From Chloroflexota bacterium (GTDB lineage Bacteria; Chloroflexota; Anaerolineae; Aggregatilineales; UBA3940), in the NCBI GenBank assembly GCA_010092775.1, contig JAADYZ010000023.1, positions 1 through 14,707 on the forward strand: a stretch of 14,707 nucleotides of DNA. The letters are read 5' to 3'. Numbering within the stretch: position 1 is the stretch's first letter; each line of letters starts with the position of its first letter. The notes below the pieces were generated by a model. It saw only the letters and a list, made by a program, of their open reading frames with translations, was not told where the DNA came from and did not search any database. The position numbers were made by a program, and so were the translations under genes. Shown here in pieces: positions 11,822 through 14,707 of the stretch.

Positions 11822-13933
11822 ATGAGTGAGCAACCGGATTCCCCTCGGGGTGATCAGATTTCAGCTGGTGACGTCAGCGGCTCTAAAGGCATTGTCGTTG
11901 GCTCCGACAACCAGGTCGAGATCATTGAAGACAACCGCACGATCGTCAACAATTATTTCAGCAGCGAAACGGAGGAGCGCAAGCCCTTCATGGTGCCGCC
12001 CATCCCCGCGAAGTCGGTGCAGCGACCGGACGACATCACCGTGCTGACGAAGCTGTTGATTGAGCCAGGCGACGCGAATCACTCGGTCTGCATTCAAGGC
12101 ATGGCTGGCTCTGGCAAAACCGTACTGACCATCATGCTCTGCCATTGCATCGATGTATTGGAGGCCTTTCCCGATGGCATTTTGTGGGCCACCTTGGGGA
12201 CAGATCCGTCTTACCTGGCGCAGCAGCAAAGCTGGGCTGAGGCAATGGGCTATCCTTCTGAGCTGCTGAATGTCATGGACCCAGCCGACCGCGCCAATCG
12301 ACTGCGGGCGCTGCTGCGCGGCAAGCGCTGCTTGGTGGTGATCGATGATGCCTGGCAGACCGACCATGTCAATTATCTGACTCTGGCCGATCCTGAAGTG
12401 GGGGCAACGCTGATCAGCACGCGGGTCGGTGATGTCGCCCGGCGCGCCTCAGAGCGCTACGAGATCAACATGCTGCCCGAGGACCTCTCGCTGGCCGTGT
12501 TGGACCAATGGTCGGGTGGCATTGCTGAGGACGAGCATGAGAAGGCACGGGAACTCGCACAGCGCTTAGGATATTTACCCGTCGCGTTGGCGCTGGCGGG
12601 TGCCCAGATTGACGATGGATGGAGTTGGGACGATCTGCTCGATGCCTTCCGCGACCAGCAAGGCGCCGAATTGTCGATCCTTGATTTTGACGATCCGCAA
12701 CTGCGTGGTGAAAGCCTGACCCTGACCTTCACCCTGAGTTTGCAGCGGCTCGAAGACGAGTTGGAGGATCGCTTCATCATGCTGGGGGCGATGGCAGGCG
12801 CGGGTGAGTCGCCTTTTACGCTGCAAGGTCTGCAAGCTGTTTGGGATGTCGAGCGACGCGACGCCAAGAAGAGCGCCATCCGATTGGTTAAAGCGGGGCT
12901 GCTATCGGAATATGGTGATGTCAAGGATGCTTACTTTTTGCATGCACTGCTCACCGATTTTGCGCGGGCCTGCGCGCGCGGCGAGGTCGAAAACCACAGT
13001 ATCAACTCGAGATTGTATCAAGCAGCGATCGACCGCCATACAGACCACTACCTCAATCTGGCCCGAGAGTCGGCTCTGCACTGGCAGGAGACTGAACTCG
13101 AACTCAGCCAGATTCGCTGCGCACAGGATCGAACCGACCCGGATGACATTGATCAACTCTTTGAATGGGCGCGCGCGCTCAGCGTGTATCTGATGCGGCG
13201 TGGTCAACTGGCTGCCCAGATGGACTGGGCCAGGAGGCTCCTCGAAGCAGCCCACCGAGCGGGTGATAGACGCCGCGAAGCCTGGGCAGAGCATGAGTTA
13301 GGCTATATTCTAGACAAACTAGAACGCGACCAAGAAGCACGGGAGCACTACATCAGAAGCCTGGACATCCGCATTCAAGTGGGTGACGAAAGCGGCGAGG
13401 CACAAACCCGCTCTGGGATCGGTCAACTGCATGCCCAGCAGCAGGAATATGACAAAGCACTCGATCAGTACCAGATGAGCCTAACGATCCGGCGCAGCTT
13501 GGGCGACCAGATTGGTGAGTCGATCATTTTGGAGAACATCGGTGAGGTGTTCGAAAACAACAACGACTTTGAGCAGGCGCTCAGCAACTACCGCGAGTCC
13601 CGCGAGATCAAGCAGCGAGTCGACTACGCAGGCGGCTTTGGTTACAGCTATAACAACAGCGGACGTGTGCTGATGAAGATGGGCCGGCTCGAAGAAGCAT
13701 TTGCCGAACTTGAGATGGCCCTCGCCTTCTTCCGCCAGGTCGGTGACAAACCGGGCGAAGCAGCCACCCTATGGAACATCGGGCTAATCCACCAGCGTCA
13801 GAAGGCTCATCAGGAGGCGGCACTGTGCTTGAACTCGGCGCTCAACATCTACCGCATGATGGACCGCCCGGAGGCCGATGAGGTTGAACGGGTCCTGGCT
13901 GACGTCATCACACAGCTTGATCAGTCAGAATAG
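11822..13933 (+). CDS. STAND-type NB-ARC ATPase with TPR repeats
   Basis: A 703-residue signalling ATPase of the STAND class, which act as nucleotide-dependent switches that oligomerise on sensing a ligand. The N-terminus (about 10-46) is a Gly/Asp-rich stretch, GDQISAGDVSGSKGIVVGSD then VNNYF, like the prefaces of Chloroflexi and cyanobacterial STAND proteins. The NB-ARC part has Walker A GMAGSGKT (93-100), Walker B LVVIDDAW (171-178), the sensor GATLISTR (194-201), a GLPL-like GYLPVALAL (250-258), and a winged-helix region whose MHD-equivalent is LHA (373-375): His kept, Asp absent. Residues 481-680 are five consecutive 40-residue TPRs, several starting GDxxGEA. I see no enzymatic effector domain, so output may need a partner. 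It has its own promoter and lies beside a SUKH-family gene. Roles in defence or development are possible but not shown. Confidence 0.92.
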   Translation: MSEQPDSPRGDQISAGDVSGSKGIVVGSDNQVEIIEDNRTIVNNYFSSETEERKPFMVPPIPAKSVQRPDDITVLTKLLIEPGDANHSVCIQGMAGSGKTVLTIMLCHCIDVLEAFPDGILWATLGTDPSYLAQQQSWAEAMGYPSELLNVMDPADRANRLRALLRGKRCLVVIDDAWQTDHVNYLTLADPEVGATLISTRVGDVARRASERYEINMLPEDLSLAVLDQWSGGIAEDEHEKARELAQRLGYLPVALALAGAQIDDGWSWDDLLDAFRDQQGAELSILDFDDPQLRGESLTLTFTLSLQRLEDELEDRFIMLGAMAGAGESPFTLQGLQAVWDVERRDAKKSAIRLVKAGLLSEYGDVKDAYFLHALLTDFARACARGEVENHSINSRLYQAAIDRHTDHYLNLARESALHWQETELELSQIRCAQDRTDPDDIDQLFEWARALSVYLMRRGQLAAQMDWARRLLEAAHRAGDRRREAWAEHELGYILDKLERDQEAREHYIRSLDIRIQVGDESGEAQTRSGIGQLHAQQQEYDKALDQYQMSLTIRRSLGDQIGESIILENIGEVFENNNDFEQALSNYRESREIKQRVDYAGGFGYSYNNSGRVLMKMGRLEEAFAELEMALAFFRQVGDKPGEAATLWNIGLIHQRQKAHQEAALCLNSALNIYRMMDRPEADEVERVLADVITQLDQSE
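13262..13861 (+). repeat. Five in-frame 120-bp TPR-coding repeats
   Basis: Residues 481-680 of the STAND protein divide into five units of exactly 40 residues with no insertions. Four begin with GD (GDRRREA, GDESGEA, GDQIGES, GDKPGEA); the fourth unit begins DYAGGFG. The protein repeats are divergent and the DNA is not near-identical, so this is old duplication rather than an unstable tandem array. Confidence 0.8.
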
Positions 13934-13943
13934 ACCTTATCCC

Positions 13944-14090
13944 TTAGATACGGCGGGATTCAGCGGACCTAAGCTCCAACCCATTCCAAGTCATGCCTTT
14001 TATGTTGTGGCTTGAGTGGCCTTCCCTAGATCGGTCGTGTGCTGCCGTGACTCCGGCGAAACCATCGCCAATAAGGATGACATCGGCCAT
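13944..14090 (-). pseudogene. Remnant of the 5' end of an FAD-dependent oxidoreductase gene
   Basis: From the ATG at 14090 the frame reads MADVILIGDGFAGVTAAHDR then SREGHSSHNI and stops at 13944 after 48 codons. The first 25 or so residues look like the dinucleotide-binding N-terminus of flavin amine oxidases and related proteins (usual form: DVxVIGAGFAGLTAAxxLxxxGH), including GxGxxG at residues 8-13. GGGGAG lies seven bases before the ATG, so the true start is preserved. After about residue 27 similarity ends and the frame closes within about 20 codons. The rest of the gene (normally 400 or more codons) is missing. I read it as a gene truncated by deletion. It overlaps a possible frameshifted tail of the SUKH gene in another frame. 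The call rests on a short motif. Confidence 0.5.
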
Positions 14091-14171
14091 AGCTTGTCTC
14101 CCCAGGCTGTCATGCGATCACCAGTCCAACCGGGTGAGTAGTCATTCACTTCAAGCATGAGAACAGGTGTT

Positions 14172-14624
14172 TCAGCGCAAGGACGCATGTTCCATGTGGC
14201 GGCCGCTCTCCGACTTATAGTCGAAGCTGATGATCTGGCCCGGTCGTCCCTCAAAGCAGCCTTTCGTGTCGATCACCTTGATGAACCACCCTCCCATCTC
14301 GATAAAGGGCACCCACGCCAAGTTCCACCAGGTGCCCGGATGCCAGCGTTTGAAGCTGTTGGCCCGTTCCAGATCGTCCCAGCTTTTTTTGGTGGCAAGG
14401 ATTCCCTCTAAGGAGAGCAGTTCCTGCCCATGCTCGATCATTTCGCCGGGTCGGCTGCCGTTGTGCCAGGCGTAGAAACTGTCTGGCAGGTCCAGTTCAA
14501 TCTCTGCTTTGAAGGCGGCGATGGCCTCCTCCTTTGCCCCCGGATTGAATAATTCAGCTTCAAGTTCCGGCTGCGCTGCGAAGCCTGCCGCCAACTGATC
14601 GACCAGCGGGTGGGTGATGGGCAT
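14172..14624 (-). CDS. SMI1/KNR4 (SUKH) family protein, probably frameshifted near its C-terminus
   Basis: A 150-residue soluble protein of the SUKH superfamily. Visible family features are the helix-rich start, IELDLPDSFYAWHNGSRPG (the LPxxYxxWxNG motif), LLSLEGI, WVPFIEMGGWFIKVID and GQIISFDYKSESG. Bacterial SUKH proteins often act as immunity proteins to polymorphic or contact-dependent nuclease toxins, but many have unknown roles. GGAG lies a few bases before the ATG. The frame stops at HMEHASLR, whereas family members usually have another helix of 20 or more residues. A neighbouring frame continues at that point with AETPVLMLEVNDYSPGWTGD and stays open to 14000, which suggests a one-base frameshift near 14175, either real or from sequencing. 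No toxin gene is visible because the contig ends here. Confidence 0.8.
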   Translation of the reverse strand: MPITHPLVDQLAAGFAAQPELEAELFNPGAKEEAIAAFKAEIELDLPDSFYAWHNGSRPGEMIEHGQELLSLEGILATKKSWDDLERANSFKRWHPGTWWNLAWVPFIEMGGWFIKVIDTKGCFEGRPGQIISFDYKSESGRHMEHASLR

Positions 14625-14657
14625 TGCATCTCCAGATCAGATGGATCGTCAGGCCGG

Positions 14658-14663
14658 AGTATA
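14658..14663 (-). promoter_or_regulatory. -10 box of the SUKH gene promoter
   Basis: TATACT on the minus strand, predicted start near 14651 and a leader of about 27 bases. The -35 position falls in the adapter sequence, so the real one is missing from this contig. Confidence 0.4.
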
Positions 14664-14672
14664 GCAAGGACA

Positions 14673-14707
14673 CTGTCTCTTATACACATCTCCGAGCCCA
14701 CGAGACA
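14673..14707. other. Illumina Nextera transposase adapter left on the contig end
   Basis: The bases CTGTCTCTTATACACATCT (14673-14691) are the Tn5 mosaic end used in Nextera libraries, followed directly by the rest of the read-2 adapter (CCGAGCCCACGAGAC, 14692-14706). The last base would be the first of an index or noise. This is not genomic DNA; true sequence ends at about 14672. Confidence 0.97.

Noticed and set aside
11009..11833. A 274-residue minus-strand reading frame opposite the epimerase gene
   Set aside because: It is antisense to a clear VOC-family gene, crosses its terminator and the next promoter, and has no recognisable domain.
1..14672. tRNA, rRNA, CRISPR arrays, insertion sequences
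   Set aside because: No tRNA cloverleaf, rRNA stretch, regularly spaced direct repeat, transposase or flanking terminal inverted repeats were seen on either strand by eye.
14438..14701. An 87-residue minus-strand reading frame beginning MGSEMCIRDS
   Set aside because: Its start is inside the Nextera adapter and the rest is out of frame with the SUKH gene.

Overview
The window looks like one end of a short-read metagenomic contig from a Chloroflexota bacterium, probably Anaerolineae-like. The evidence is indirect: moderately GC-rich DNA, a membrane module of the kind used by Chloroflexi and Actinobacteria histidine kinases, several one-domain STAS/SpoIIAA-like proteins, and a STAND ATPase with TPRs. 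No rRNA, tRNA, insertion sequence or CRISPR array is visible. The last 35 bases are Illumina Nextera adapter, not genome.

Layout. 1-2121: a membrane-anchored Ser/Thr protein kinase. 2172-3751 (minus): a two-gene unit, a DUF4932-like protein that has lost its HExxH motif followed by an Imm5-like protein. 3809-4768: a tandem pair of STAS/SpoIIAA-like paralogues, divergent from that unit and closed by a strong hairpin. 4820-5740 (minus): a nitrilase-superfamily protein whose catalytic Cys is Gly and which carries a Lys/Asp-rich insertion. 5741-6217: a non-coding divergent region with two good promoters and a block of inverted repeats. 6218-6703: a small four-helix membrane protein. 6760-7999 (minus): an HdeD-like membrane protein and a double PRC-barrel protein. 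8141-9064: murB. 9027-9434 and 10329-10736 (both minus): two further STAS-like proteins flanking a SAM methyltransferase (9553-10332). 11003-11680: methylmalonyl-CoA epimerase with an unusual C-terminal tail. 11822-13933: an NB-ARC/TPR STAND protein. 13944-14624 (minus): a decayed zone holding a truncated FAD-oxidoreductase start and a probably frameshifted SUKH protein.

The genes do not form a single pathway. The recurring theme is signalling and stress: kinase, four STAS-like modules, PRC-barrel/HdeD pair, STAND ATPase, and immunity-type proteins (Imm5-like, SUKH). Housekeeping functions are murB and the epimerase. Four of the promoters share TTGAC(A/C), an 18-bp spacer and a TA(C/A)nnT -10, which looks like the main sigma-factor signature of this genome. 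I found no convincing complete new system. The most unusual items are the pseudo-nitrilase, the kinase fused to a histidine-kinase-type membrane module, the paralogous STAS-like set, and the STAND/SUKH end of the contig.
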